Made by a program: the position numbers and the translations under genes. A stretch of DNA of 64,000 nt from NCBI GenBank assembly GCA_944320845.1, contig CALUJA010000006.1:1-64000 (forward strand), written 5' to 3'. Origin of the DNA: an uncultured Phocaeicola sp. GTDB lineage: Bacteria > Bacteroidota > Bacteroidia > Bacteroidales > Bacteroidaceae. This document shows, piece by piece, positions 45,908-54,622 of the stretch (positions are counted from its first letter, which is position 1; the number at the start of each line of letters is the position of its first letter). Under the pieces are notes generated by a model. It was not told the DNA's origin. It made no database searches and worked only from the letters and a program-made list of their open reading frames with translations.

Positions 45908-46931
45908 GTCGGATACGGCATACGGCGGACGGGAAGCGGGCTATTACGAAGTGCGGCCTGACCATACTGTGGTTTGCAGGCTGTGCCCGCACGAATGTCA
46001 CCTGAGCGAAGGCAGGCAGGGACTCTGCCGCAGCCGGACAAACCGAGGAGGAAAACTTTACACACTGGCCTACGGAAAAGTCTGTGCCCTGCATGCCGAC
46101 CCGGTTGAGAAGAAGCCGCTGTTTCATTTCCTGCCGGGGTCGCGGTGTTTCTCTATGGCAGCGGCGGGGTGTAACCTGTCATGCCTCAATTGCCAGAACT
46201 GGGAGATCTCGCAAGCCTCTCCCTTAGAGGTCGGATGCCGCCGGATTGCGCCGGAAGAGCTGGCCGAAACAGCCGCTTGCTCCGGATGCCGCTCGGTTGC
46301 ATATACATACACCGAACCGCTGACCTACATAGAATTCACCCGCGACTGCGCTGCCGCCTGCAAAGCACGGGGACTGAAAAACATTCTGGTTACGGCAGGA
46401 TATGTGAACGAACAGCCGCTTGCCGACCTTCTGCCTTTCATAGATGCCGCAAACATCGACCTGAAATCCTTTTCCGACGATACTTACCGCCGCATCAGCC
46501 GCGCACATCTCGCACCGGTGCTGCGGACGCTCTTGCAGATGAAGGAGGCCGGCGTATGGATGGAAATCACCAACCTGGTCATCCCTTCGGTCAACGACGG
46601 CACGGAGCAAATCCAAACGCTGTGCCGGTGGCTGGCCGACAACGGTCTGGCCGACTCCCCGCTCCACTTCAGCCGGTTCTTTCCCCGCTACCGCCTGAGC
46701 CATCTTCCGCCCACCCCGATTGAAACGCTCCTCCAGGCCCGGCAGACCGCCCGCGAAGAAGGGATGCAATTCGTCTACATCGGCAACACAAGCCTGCCCG
46801 ATGCAGAGGATACCCGCTGCCCGCACTGCGGAAAACAGTTGGTTCACCGCGACATCTATCAGGTTTCGCCCCACCGTTTCAGCGGCATCTGTCCACAATG
46901 CGGACAGCCCATACCGGGCGTATGGACTTAA
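45900..46931 (+). CDS. AmmeMemoRadiSam radical SAM enzyme
   Basis: A 343-residue radical S-adenosylmethionine enzyme. The [4Fe-4S] motif is CNLSCLNC (C91, C95, C98), before which lies a four-cysteine cluster (C26, C29, C33, C43) that may bind metal. The TIM-barrel features include VAYTYTEPLTYIEF and NIDLKSFSDDTYRRIS. The C-terminal region ends in a zinc ribbon (CPHCGKQL, CPQCGQPI). It resembles pyruvate formate-lyase activases, with which it shares early motifs, but the AmmeMemoRadiSam grouping comes from its overlapping partner gene. No signal peptide is visible, so it would act in the cytoplasm. Confidence 0.93.
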   Translation: MNKSDTAYGGREAGYYEVRPDHTVVCRLCPHECHLSEGRQGLCRSRTNRGGKLYTLAYGKVCALHADPVEKKPLFHFLPGSRCFSMAAAGCNLSCLNCQNWEISQASPLEVGCRRIAPEELAETAACSGCRSVAYTYTEPLTYIEFTRDCAAACKARGLKNILVTAGYVNEQPLADLLPFIDAANIDLKSFSDDTYRRISRAHLAPVLRTLLQMKEAGVWMEITNLVIPSVNDGTEQIQTLCRWLADNGLADSPLHFSRFFPRYRLSHLPPTPIETLLQARQTAREEGMQFVYIGNTSLPDAEDTRCPHCGKQLVHRDIYQVSPHRFSGICPQCGQPIPGVWT

Positions 46932-47074
46932 TGCAGGGCAATAATCCGGTTCGGCAGGCATGATAATCCGGTTTGGTCCGTTCATAACTCCGTTTGTTCC
47001 CAACCAAGCCCAATACTTAAATAACATTTTTTTAATTTAATATTCATTGATACGGGGGAGGTAAATTAAACCGC

Positions 47075-47082
47075 TATCTTTG
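47075..47082 (+). promoter_or_regulatory. -7 element of the DUF4595 lipoprotein transcript
   Basis: A perfect TATCTTTG about 400 bases upstream of the lipoprotein gene, with an ATTG 25 bp upstream as a weak -33 element. Confidence 0.5.
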
Positions 47083-47485
47083 AAGCGCAAATCAGAAGTC
47101 TGCCTTCTGAAAGGAGATTACATTACCTTGGCAATTCAGTGGGACAATCCTTGTCCGCATCGAAAGTAATGGGACGGCTCTTCTCCTTAACCCGATTTTA
47201 TATTGTCTGCGTCCCGTCTTACAGAATAACCGGTTTGTGGAATATCTACAAAGCATTCCGCGCAAAGTTATTATTATGTGCAGGACGAATTCTTTCATAC
47301 CAGGCAAACCTCCGAAAGGTTTCTTTTCAACCGGCGGCATATCCTGCCGCACATTTTTATCCCTCTGCAGTCCGCGGCTTTCCACAGCATCGGACAGTCT
47401 CCGTGTCGCCTCCAGGCATCCGGACATGGCCTTACAAAAGAAACAGACTATCATCGTATATAATTTTCACTTAAACCAAAAGCGT
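47083..47485 (+). other. Long untranslated leader, no recognised riboswitch
   Basis: About 400 bases between the promoter and the first plausible lipoprotein start. A short hairpin TCAGAAG/CTTCTGA lies near its 5' end (about 47092-47110). The reading frame is open back to 47237 but encodes nothing protein-like upstream of the signal peptide. No known riboswitch class is recognised. Confidence 0.4.
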
Positions 47486-49072
47486 ATGAAGAAAAAGAAT
47501 CTTATCTGGACACTGGGCATACTGATAGGTATGGCTCTTGGATTTACCGCGTGTACCAATGACGACGAGGGCGGAGGCATTGCAGGCGATGCCAACGAAC
47601 TGATTATCGGAACGTGGGAACTGTATGATGCCTACGGATATAAAATGACGGACGGAGAAAGGCAGGAAGTGAATGATTTCGTCCTCGGCGGCCTCTTGAC
47701 ATTCAATGCCGACGGAACCGGAGAAATGCATAGGGAAGACGCGCCCGAGGAAGCCGAATATTTTGACTGGAGCATTTCCGGAAACACGATTGTCACTACC
47801 GGCGGACAGGATTTCACCTATACCATCGAGACATTGAACGACAATGAGCTGGTGGTCAGCCGGACAGAAACCTACGACGACGACGGCAGCTATTACGAAA
47901 GACTTACCTTACACCGGTCGGGAAGCGGCAGCGGGAACGAAGATGACGGTAAGGAGGATGAAGAGCCCGTTGCAGGCGATGCCGCCACCCTGATTCTCGG
48001 CACATGGGATACCTACAGAAACTACTGTTACCGGGTTGTCTACGACAGTCAGGAAGAGGTATACGACCACACCGATGCAGGCAACTGCATTTTCTATCCC
48101 GACGGAACAGGCGAAGAAAGCTGCATGAGAGACAAGGAATTTACATGGAAACTGTCGGAAGACAATACACTCTCACTGACTTACACAGACGAACTATACG
48201 ATACCGGCACCGAAACAGACAACTACACTTTCGAAAAGCTGACCGAAACGGACATGACGATTATCCGGACTTATCAGGATGAAGACGGATATACCTGCTA
48301 CGACATCTACATGATGCGCAAAACGAGCGCTTATTCCCCAATTCCGGATGTTTCCTCCTCAACGGTAGGGAATGTGTTCACCGGGAAAATCGTCAAGGAA
48401 CTCGACGGAAGGAAGTTCATCTATGATTCCGACGGCTATCTGGAACAGATAAAAGGAGACGATGAAACCGCCACCTTCATCTACGCCCTCTTTATAAACG
48501 ACATGCCAACCGCTGTCGATGTAAATATCGAAGAATCCAACGGAAGGCAGACCACGATTGAAGCGAAATTGAACGGGCAGGGATTCGCTACAGAAATCAG
48601 CCAAACCGACACCGAATCCGACGGTTCCAGCAGAACATACGAGATGACCTGCGGGTATGATACGGAAGGACATCTTATCTCCATGGAAGACAGCCGGGAA
48701 AACCGGAAATACACCCTCACCTGGCAGGATGGAAACATCGCTCAGATAGTGACAGAATGTTTCCATGACGACAACACAACGGAATGGGAGCGCACTCACA
48801 ATTTCAGCTATGAAGGGGCAGACAATGAAAACGACCTGTTGTTTTATTACGATGTATACCAGATAGACTTCAATTCCACGGAGTATCTTTACTGGGCGGG
48901 CATATTGGGAACCGCTCCCCATAAGCTCGCGACATCATTGAACGGGACAATGCACAATTACGACCGTGACTCCGAGAGCGAAGAGAACTATGACTATGAA
49001 TGGACTGCAAGCAGCTTAACCGTGAATGGCAGTACAAGCCGCTACGAACATACTTTCAGTTTCTATGAATAA
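47486..49072 (+). CDS. DUF4595-type surface lipoprotein with two lipocalin-like repeats
   Basis: A 528-residue lipoprotein. The lipobox ends FTAC at C23 and is followed by TNDDEGG, an acidic surface-export signal. Residues about 38-145 and 168-280 are two related lipocalin-like domains (NELIIGTWELYD and ATLILGTWDTYR, each followed later by a strand ending FNADGTGE or FYPDGTGE). The remainder (about 295-528) resembles DUF4595 with RHS/YD-like strand repeats (FIYDSDGYLEQIKGD, GYDTEGHLISMEDS). The start is chosen at MKKKNLIW so that the signal peptide is N-terminal. Its function is not known. It is a single-gene unit. Confidence 0.85.
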   Translation: MKKKNLIWTLGILIGMALGFTACTNDDEGGGIAGDANELIIGTWELYDAYGYKMTDGERQEVNDFVLGGLLTFNADGTGEMHREDAPEEAEYFDWSISGNTIVTTGGQDFTYTIETLNDNELVVSRTETYDDDGSYYERLTLHRSGSGSGNEDDGKEDEEPVAGDAATLILGTWDTYRNYCYRVVYDSQEEVYDHTDAGNCIFYPDGTGEESCMRDKEFTWKLSEDNTLSLTYTDELYDTGTETDNYTFEKLTETDMTIIRTYQDEDGYTCYDIYMMRKTSAYSPIPDVSSSTVGNVFTGKIVKELDGRKFIYDSDGYLEQIKGDDETATFIYALFINDMPTAVDVNIEESNGRQTTIEAKLNGQGFATEISQTDTESDGSSRTYEMTCGYDTEGHLISMEDSRENRKYTLTWQDGNIAQIVTECFHDDNTTEWERTHNFSYEGADNENDLLFYYDVYQIDFNSTEYLYWAGILGTAPHKLATSLNGTMHNYDRDSESEENYDYEWTASSLTVNGSTSRYEHTFSFYE

Positions 49073-49078
49073 CCGATA

Positions 49079-49108
49079 CATTCTTCCGGGCACATGCCCG
49101 GAAGAATG
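49079..49108. terminator. Shared terminator between the lipoprotein and COG0523 genes
   Basis: A perfect 13-bp inverted repeat CATTCTTCCGGGC / GCCCGGAAGAATG with loop ACAT lies between convergent stop codons. Confidence 0.8.
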
Positions 49109-49116
49109 CAATTTCC

Positions 49117-50352
49117 TTATTCCAAACACTCGTCCAGGTCGCGGGCAAGCTGTTCCTTGTCTAAATGCTGCCCGATGAATACCATTTTAATCATGCGGTC
49201 TCCATACTTCTCGTCCCAGTCGCGCATAAGTCCCGGCTCCTGCTGCATCAGCCGAATCAGGTCTTCCTCCGGGGCGGTAGCATACCATAGCCCTGCCTCA
49301 CGCAGCTGTTTCTGCATGCCGGCCTGCTCAAACAAGTACGACATGTCGCGGTTGTGGCTGAAATAACATACTCCCTTCGTGCGGATAATGTTTTTTGGCC
49401 ATTTCGTCGCGATGAAACGGTCGAACTTATGGATGTCGAATGCCGGACGGCGGTAATAGACGAAAGTGCCGATTCCGTATTCCTCCACTTCTCCCCCCTC
49501 GTGATGATGGTGATGATGGTGCTCATGCCCGTGTCCGACCTCATCATGCCCGTGGTCGTGATGATGTTCCTCATGGTCATGCGCGTGTACATGGGCTTTC
49601 TTTTCCTCTTCTTCCGTCATCTGCCGCTCGATTCCCCGAATCCATCCGGCAGAAGTAGCCACCCGCTCGAAATCGAACAGGTGCGTATTGATGATTTTGT
49701 CCAGGTCTACCTTCGCATAATCGCACTCTATGATTTCCGCTCCCGGTTGCAGCGTATGTATGATATGCTTGATGCGGCCCAACTCTTCGGGAGTAACCTC
49801 GGAAGCCTTGTTCAAAAGGATGATATTGCAGAACTCTATCTGCTGGATAATCAGGTTCTCAATGTCTTCTTCATCGATATGCTTGCGCGTCAGGTCATCT
49901 CCGCAGGCAAATTCGCTCTGCATGCGCAGCGCGTCCACCACGGTCACGATACTGTCCAGCCGGCAGATACCGTACTTGGTATACGCTCCCCCCATCGTAG
50001 GGATAGAGCAGATGGTCTGGGCAATCGGTTCCGGCTCGCAGATGCCGCTTGCCTCGATGACGATATAGTCGAAACGCTGCAACTTCATCAGGTCAAAAAC
50101 CTGTTCCACCAAGTCCATCTTCAGCGTACAGCAGATGCAGCCGTTCTGCAAGGCTACGAGACTGTCGTCTTTCTTGCCTACCACACCCCCCTTCTGAATC
50201 AGGTCGGCATCAATATTCACCTCACCGATATCATTTACGATTACGGCAAACCGGATGCCCTGCTTGTTTGAAAGGATATGGTTGACCAAAGTCGTTTTTC
50301 CGCTGCCCAGATAACCGGTCAGAAGCAGCACGGGAATTTCTCTTGTTTTCAT
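49117..50352 (-). CDS. CobW/COG0523 GTPase with a histidine-rich metal loop
   Basis: A G3E-family P-loop GTPase of 411 residues that acts as a metal chaperone. The Walker A is GYLGSGKTT (13-21), the family's signature GCICCTLK gives CxCC (C72, C74, C75), and EASGICEP and LNKASE follow. A strongly histidine-rich stretch (about 245-290, for example HDHEEHHHDHGHDE) connects it to the C-terminal CobW domain. Such His-rich members usually handle zinc and are called ZNG1/YjiA-like. Nickel or cobalt delivery cannot be excluded. Its 5' leader forms a hairpin right after the -7 element. Confidence 0.9.
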   Translation of the reverse strand: MKTREIPVLLLTGYLGSGKTTLVNHILSNKQGIRFAVIVNDIGEVNIDADLIQKGGVVGKKDDSLVALQNGCICCTLKMDLVEQVFDLMKLQRFDYIVIEASGICEPEPIAQTICSIPTMGGAYTKYGICRLDSIVTVVDALRMQSEFACGDDLTRKHIDEEDIENLIIQQIEFCNIILLNKASEVTPEELGRIKHIIHTLQPGAEIIECDYAKVDLDKIINTHLFDFERVATSAGWIRGIERQMTEEEEKKAHVHAHDHEEHHHDHGHDEVGHGHEHHHHHHHEGGEVEEYGIGTFVYYRRPAFDIHKFDRFIATKWPKNIIRTKGVCYFSHNRDMSYLFEQAGMQKQLREAGLWYATAPEEDLIRLMQQEPGLMRDWDEKYGDRMIKMVFIGQHLDKEQLARDLDECLE

Positions 50353-50374
50353 GCGTCATGTATTTAAAAGTTCA

Positions 50375-50415
50375 GGGGAAGCCGCACCCGCGTGTGCAAC
50401 TTCCCCGCAAAAATA
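50375..50415 (-). promoter_or_regulatory. -7 element and leader hairpin of the COG0523 gene
   Basis: On the minus strand a perfect TATTTTTG (50415 to 50408) is followed at once by a hairpin: GGGGAAG and CTTCCCC form the outer stem and GCAC/GTGC the inner one. It sits at the very 5' end of the predicted mRNA and could protect it or regulate it. It may also end transcription of the upstream aldo/keto reductase gene, but no T run follows. Confidence 0.5.
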
Positions 50416-50451
50416 CAATTATTTCCATTACGTTGATGCGGCAAAAACACA

Positions 50452-51270
50452 TTACCATCCGGCCAACGGAATCTTCCGCACCGGTGCAGGAAATGCCGCA
50501 TCTATCTCCCTGAGGTCTTCGTCGGTCAGACAGATATCCAGACTGCGGTGGTTTTCCTCCACATGGCTGACAGAACCTGCTTTCGGTATGGCCATGACCC
50601 CCGGAAGACGCAATACCCACGCCAGGGCTATCTGCACGGGAGTGGCGTTGTGACGCGAGGCAATTCCCGTCAGCACCCTGTGACTCCGGAGTCTCCCTTC
50701 GCCAAGCGGAGTATATGCCATGACCGGCATCTGCCGCTCCCTGCTCCACGGCAGCAAATCATATTCCACTCCCCGCTCGGCAAGGTTGTACAACACCTGA
50801 TTGGCGGCGCAATCCTCTCCGTGGGGAAGGGCAAGAATGCGTTTCATATCGTCCACATCCAGATTGCTCATCCCCCACCGGACGATTTTGCCCTCTTGCT
50901 GCAGCTCTGCCATCGCACGCACAGTCTCGGAAAACGGATGCCTCCCTTTCCAGTGCAACAGATAAAGGTCGATATAATCCGTTCCAAGACGGCGCAGACT
51001 GCGTTCGCAGGCCTGTTTGGTTCCTTCGTAACCGGCATTCCCCGGCACTACCTTGCTCACCAAAAAGACCTTGCCGCGACAGTCCCTTACCGCCTCGCCC
51101 ACCAGCTCCTCGTTTCCGTACATTTCAGCCGTGTCAATCACCGTCATGCCCAAATCGATTCCCCGGCGCAAGGCGCGTATCTCTTCGTCCCGCCGCCGTC
51201 CCATCTGCCAGGTACCCTGTCCCAAAGCGCATACCTGCCGTCCGTCTCTGAATGTAATCTGATGTTCCAT
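50452..51270 (-). CDS. Aldo/keto reductase
   Basis: A soluble NADPH-dependent oxidoreductase of 272 residues with a TIM-barrel fold. The tetrad is visible: D in VIDTAEMYG (D45 region), the tyrosine in the same motif, the lysine in FLVSKVVPG, and the histidine in YLLHWKG. Late in the sequence LPGVMAIPKAGSVSHVEEN resembles the cofactor-binding end. The substrate is unknown. It starts 6 bp after the flavoprotein gene in the same direction, so both are probably one unit, with complementary redox chemistry possible. Confidence 0.93.
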   Translation of the reverse strand: MEHQITFRDGRQVCALGQGTWQMGRRRDEEIRALRRGIDLGMTVIDTAEMYGNEELVGEAVRDCRGKVFLVSKVVPGNAGYEGTKQACERSLRRLGTDYIDLYLLHWKGRHPFSETVRAMAELQQEGKIVRWGMSNLDVDDMKRILALPHGEDCAANQVLYNLAERGVEYDLLPWSRERQMPVMAYTPLGEGRLRSHRVLTGIASRHNATPVQIALAWVLRLPGVMAIPKAGSVSHVEENHRSLDICLTDEDLREIDAAFPAPVRKIPLAGW

Positions 51271-51276
51271 GCAGGC

Positions 51277-51816
51277 TTATCCTATTGTCTTGCCCATATC
51301 GTAGGCTACTTTCAACGAAGGATGCCCTTCTATCTCGCCCGCATCATTGACTCCTCCGGCAAAGACCGAACCCGCCAGACGGGCCTTCTCGAAACAATCA
51401 ATCCATCCTCCCAATCCCGCGACGGCCCGCTCGGGCACATGGCCGTCTTCCTCGGCCGCCGAGGTCAGCATATATATCTCACGGAAACGATAATCGGACG
51501 GAAAGAGCGGATTGGCACGGTCTAACAGCGTTTTCATCTGTCCGCTCATCTCATAATAATAAACGGGAGTGGCGAATGCTATGACATCGGCATCGTGCAT
51601 CCTTGCCACAATTTCCTGCGCATCATCGGAAATGACACATTGCCGTGTCTTCTGGCAGGCCAGACAGCCTTTGCAAAACCGGATATCCTTACCTTTCAGA
51701 GTTATTCTCTCCACCTCATTGCCGGCATCCGCGGCCCCTCTGGCAAATTCATCGGCAAGCGCGTCTGAGTTGCTCCTTGCACGGAGACTGGACGATATGA
51801 CCAATACTTTTTTCAT
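51277..51816 (-). CDS. Flavodoxin-family NAD(P)H-dependent oxidoreductase
   Basis: A 179-residue flavin-binding protein. MKKVLVISSSLRARSNSDALA gives the FMN phosphate loop, ADVIAFATPVYYYEMSGQMKTLLDR is the family's second motif, and CKGCLACQKTRQC suggests a nearby iron-sulfur or redox-active cysteine group as in iron-sulfur flavoproteins. The start is chosen at MKKVLV. 24 more codons are open upstream but unlike the family and they overlap the -7 element. The function and electron partner are unknown. Confidence 0.9.
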   Translation of the reverse strand: MKKVLVISSSLRARSNSDALADEFARGAADAGNEVERITLKGKDIRFCKGCLACQKTRQCVISDDAQEIVARMHDADVIAFATPVYYYEMSGQMKTLLDRANPLFPSDYRFREIYMLTSAAEEDGHVPERAVAGLGGWIDCFEKARLAGSVFAGGVNDAGEIEGHPSLKVAYDMGKTIG

Positions 51817-51842
51817 GACTTTACGGTATTTTATTACAGGAG

Positions 51843-51850
51843 CAAAAATA
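51843..51850 (-). promoter_or_regulatory. -7 element of the flavoprotein-reductase unit
   Basis: A perfect TATTTTTG on the minus strand, 27 bases before the start codon. No -33 box is seen. Confidence 0.5.
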
Positions 51851-52080
51851 GCGGAAAAAGCTTGAAATCCGTTTTTTGAAAGGCTCAAAATACTTTTCTG
51901 AAAGGGCCAGCCGCAATAAGAACAGATGCAGACAACAATATTACAGATTCAAAGAATGTCATTGACCGGACTATAAAAAGCCTTTACGTGCCCTACCCTT
52001 CGACGCACCTTGATGACGGCCTGTTCCGACAGCAGCATAACCGGATTGGAACGGATTGGAAACCCTTTTTCCCTTTAAGC
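51851..52080. other. Intergenic, nothing recognised
   Basis: Between the flavoprotein promoter and the TonB-receptor terminator there is no gene. A short direct repeat (CGGATTGGAA twice, near 52041-52060) is the only pattern and may be chance. Confidence 0.35.
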
Positions 52081-52117
52081 AAAAGCCGGGGAGCTCCTTT
52101 CCGGAACTTTCTCCGGC
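52076..52117 (-). terminator. Terminator after the TonB receptor gene
   Basis: On the minus strand GCCGGAG pairs with CTCCCCGGC (with small bulge), followed by TTTTGC. Confidence 0.6.
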
Positions 52118-52129
52118 CTTATTCCGGCT

Positions 52130-54526
52130 TCAGAAGCGGCATCTGATATCCACCCCCACCTGCAGCGGACGGCCCATCTGGGCAAACCCGCGCCCCATTG
52201 TCTCGAAGTAAAATGCCTGATAATCCTTGTTCAGCGCATTGTTTATCCAGAAGGCAATCTGCCCGTTGCCTTTGTTCAGACTGACACGACCGTTCAATGT
52301 GCCGTAAAGTGCCTGGCTCGCGTTGTTTTTTTCCGTCCAATAGATGCGGCCGGCCGCCTTGTAATGCGCGTCCACCGTCACCCTATCCAGAAACTGCCCC
52401 GGGCGCAGCGTGAATACATACTGTCCGCCCACATTGAAGGTATGCTTCGGAACGAAAGGAACATAGTTGCCGTTGTAGTTTACCTCCTGCATTCCGCCGG
52501 TTGTGCGCTCGTTTGTCACATAATCGGTAAAGGTAGCGTAAGTGTATCCATAGTTCCCGTTCAGGCTGAATGCTTCCGTCACCTGGGCGCGGATACCGAC
52601 TTCCGCCCCGATGCTCCGGCTCTTTCCGGCGTTTACCGTGATGCGCCCCATGCCGCGTTCGGAGAAACGGGAAAGCTGCTGGTCGTGCGTGTCCATGTAG
52701 AAGGCAGCCAAATCGGCCTGAAGCCTCCCTCCGAACAGCGTAAGATGCGACCCGACCTCATAGTTCCACGAATATTCCGGACGGTAGGTCGTGGTCTCCT
52801 CGATATTCACTTCTGAGTCGGGAAGCATATCGCCTGCCATCTGCGTTACCATTCCCCCGCTCTTTTCGTCGATGGCGGCAATCATCTGTCCGGTCATCAC
52901 GCCCTGAATCAGGTCGGAAAACATCTGGACATTGTATCCGCCCGAGCGATATCCTTTCGCCACACTGGCATAAATGTTCGTGTTCGGGGAGAAATCATAT
53001 TTCAGTGCTATCTTCGGCAGCAGCTGGAGGTTGTCGGCGTCCAGCTTTCCGTCGAGCAACGGACTAATCTGCATATCCCGAAGCGGAACGGTGGCCATCG
53101 GAAGCCGGATATTGAAGTCGAATCCCATCTGTGTGCCGGAGTTGTAGGTCATCCAATACTTTTCATATTCCAGGCGCAACCCGGCAGTCAGCGACAATCC
53201 CTCGACAAAAAGGTCGTTGACAGTGGACTGGTGGTAGACTGCCGCACTCGCGGTAGGCGTACTGAACAGTCCGCTTACCGTAAACCGCGGGTCTGTCACA
53301 TCAAGCCACATATCCGGCATGCCCGGATTACCGGCCTTCAGTCCGGCAAACACTTCATTCACGTTGTCTTCCACCATCGTCTTCACGCCGTCTTCGCAGA
53401 AAGTGACGGGAGCCTCCGTGGAAAGCCACTGATAGAAGCCGCTTACGCCCGTCGTCCACTGCCAACGCCGTCCCGGACGCGCCTTCAACACGATTTCCTG
53501 CGAGAGCGTCTTCGAGTTTTGCTTCTGCGTAAGCGTATAAATGTCTTGCTCTGTAAAATCCTGGTCCATGTCCATGTGGTCGCGCAAATACTGAAATCCG
53601 GTAACACTGCTCAATATGAAATTATCGGCATGGCGTTCCACATTCAGGCCCGAGTTCAGCAGATTACGCCTGTATCCGCACGCATGATTGTAAGAGATTA
53701 GACCGATATAGTCTCCACGGTCTTCCGGGCCGGACACAAGTCCGGTATACTCATACGGGTATCCTCCCTGATTATTATATTCGTAATTGACCGTAAAGTC
53801 GAGTCTCAAATTCTCTTTGGGCAGATAAATGGCACGGATACGCCCGCCAAACTCATCGTTCCGGTCGATGCGCCTGCCGTTATACGCATTCTTGAAGAAT
53901 CCCCCGTCGTGGCGATAGAACAGACCGACGGAGAAGGCGAACTGTTCGGATATGCGGTGATAATGGGTAAGCGAGGCACGGTAGTCGTTATACATGGCCC
54001 CGCTCAGCCGGACATCCGTCCCCTGATAGGTAAACGGCGACTTCGTGAACACGCGGATAAGGCCTCCCATCGTGTTGCGCCCGTAAAGCGTGCCCTGAGG
54101 CCCGCGCAGCACATCGATTCGCTCTATGTCGGAATAGTTGAAGTCGAAGGCCGACTTGTCGATGAAAGGAATGTTGTCGACATACAGCCCTACCGCCGGA
54201 GTGTTGATACGCGAACCGATGCCGCGCACATAGACCGAAGTGGTAAGCTTTGAACCGTAATCGGGGATAAAGAGATTGGGAACAAGTCCGGACAGCGCCT
54301 TCACCGATGTCACCGACCCGCTCTGCATGTCGGCTTGCGAGAACGAAGTGGCGGCAACAGGCTGCCGGCGCAGGCGTTCGTTCTCTTTCGGCGTGGCTAT
54401 CACCACCACCTCTTCGATGTCCACTACTTTAATCGTGTCTTCCGGCAAGGGATTATCCGCCTTGACCGGCATAAAGCAGGCACACATGGCCGCCCCCAGC
54501 AAAAAAAGAGCCGTATGTCTTTTCAT
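52130..54526 (-). CDS. TonB-dependent outer-membrane receptor
   Basis: A 798-residue importer. The signal peptide (about 1-24) is followed by a TonB-box-like EEVVVIATPK, the plug (VPNLFIPDYGSKLTTSVYVRGIGSR, VLRGPQGTLYGRNTMGGLIRVFTKSP), and a beta barrel ending in VGVDIRCRF. It lacks the N-terminal carboxypeptidase-like extension typical of SusC and there is no SusD gene, so it likely takes up a siderophore, haem-like or other small ligand. I start at MKRHTALFLL; 19 extra codons are open upstream. The pseudo-receiver LuxR regulator lies 96 bp upstream in the same direction. Confidence 0.92.
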   Translation of the reverse strand: MKRHTALFLLGAAMCACFMPVKADNPLPEDTIKVVDIEEVVVIATPKENERLRRQPVAATSFSQADMQSGSVTSVKALSGLVPNLFIPDYGSKLTTSVYVRGIGSRINTPAVGLYVDNIPFIDKSAFDFNYSDIERIDVLRGPQGTLYGRNTMGGLIRVFTKSPFTYQGTDVRLSGAMYNDYRASLTHYHRISEQFAFSVGLFYRHDGGFFKNAYNGRRIDRNDEFGGRIRAIYLPKENLRLDFTVNYEYNNQGGYPYEYTGLVSGPEDRGDYIGLISYNHACGYRRNLLNSGLNVERHADNFILSSVTGFQYLRDHMDMDQDFTEQDIYTLTQKQNSKTLSQEIVLKARPGRRWQWTTGVSGFYQWLSTEAPVTFCEDGVKTMVEDNVNEVFAGLKAGNPGMPDMWLDVTDPRFTVSGLFSTPTASAAVYHQSTVNDLFVEGLSLTAGLRLEYEKYWMTYNSGTQMGFDFNIRLPMATVPLRDMQISPLLDGKLDADNLQLLPKIALKYDFSPNTNIYASVAKGYRSGGYNVQMFSDLIQGVMTGQMIAAIDEKSGGMVTQMAGDMLPDSEVNIEETTTYRPEYSWNYEVGSHLTLFGGRLQADLAAFYMDTHDQQLSRFSERGMGRITVNAGKSRSIGAEVGIRAQVTEAFSLNGNYGYTYATFTDYVTNERTTGGMQEVNYNGNYVPFVPKHTFNVGGQYVFTLRPGQFLDRVTVDAHYKAAGRIYWTEKNNASQALYGTLNGRVSLNKGNGQIAFWINNALNKDYQAFYFETMGRGFAQMGRPLQVGVDIRCRF

Positions 54527-54622
54527 TCCGTCAATCAATATAGGTTCAGTAATTCGGCTGCAAAATAAGCGCATGTCCGCCAAACCTGCAATCCTAATTT
54601 ATGAGGATTTCAAGAACAAGGT

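Noticed and set aside
47237-47485. Extended start of the DUF4595 lipoprotein
   Set aside because: The extra 83 residues are not protein-like and would bury the lipobox signal peptide inside the protein.
52041-52060. Direct repeat CGGATTGGAA x2 as an attachment site
   Set aside because: It is only 10 bases, adjacent copies, with no recombinase or tRNA nearby.
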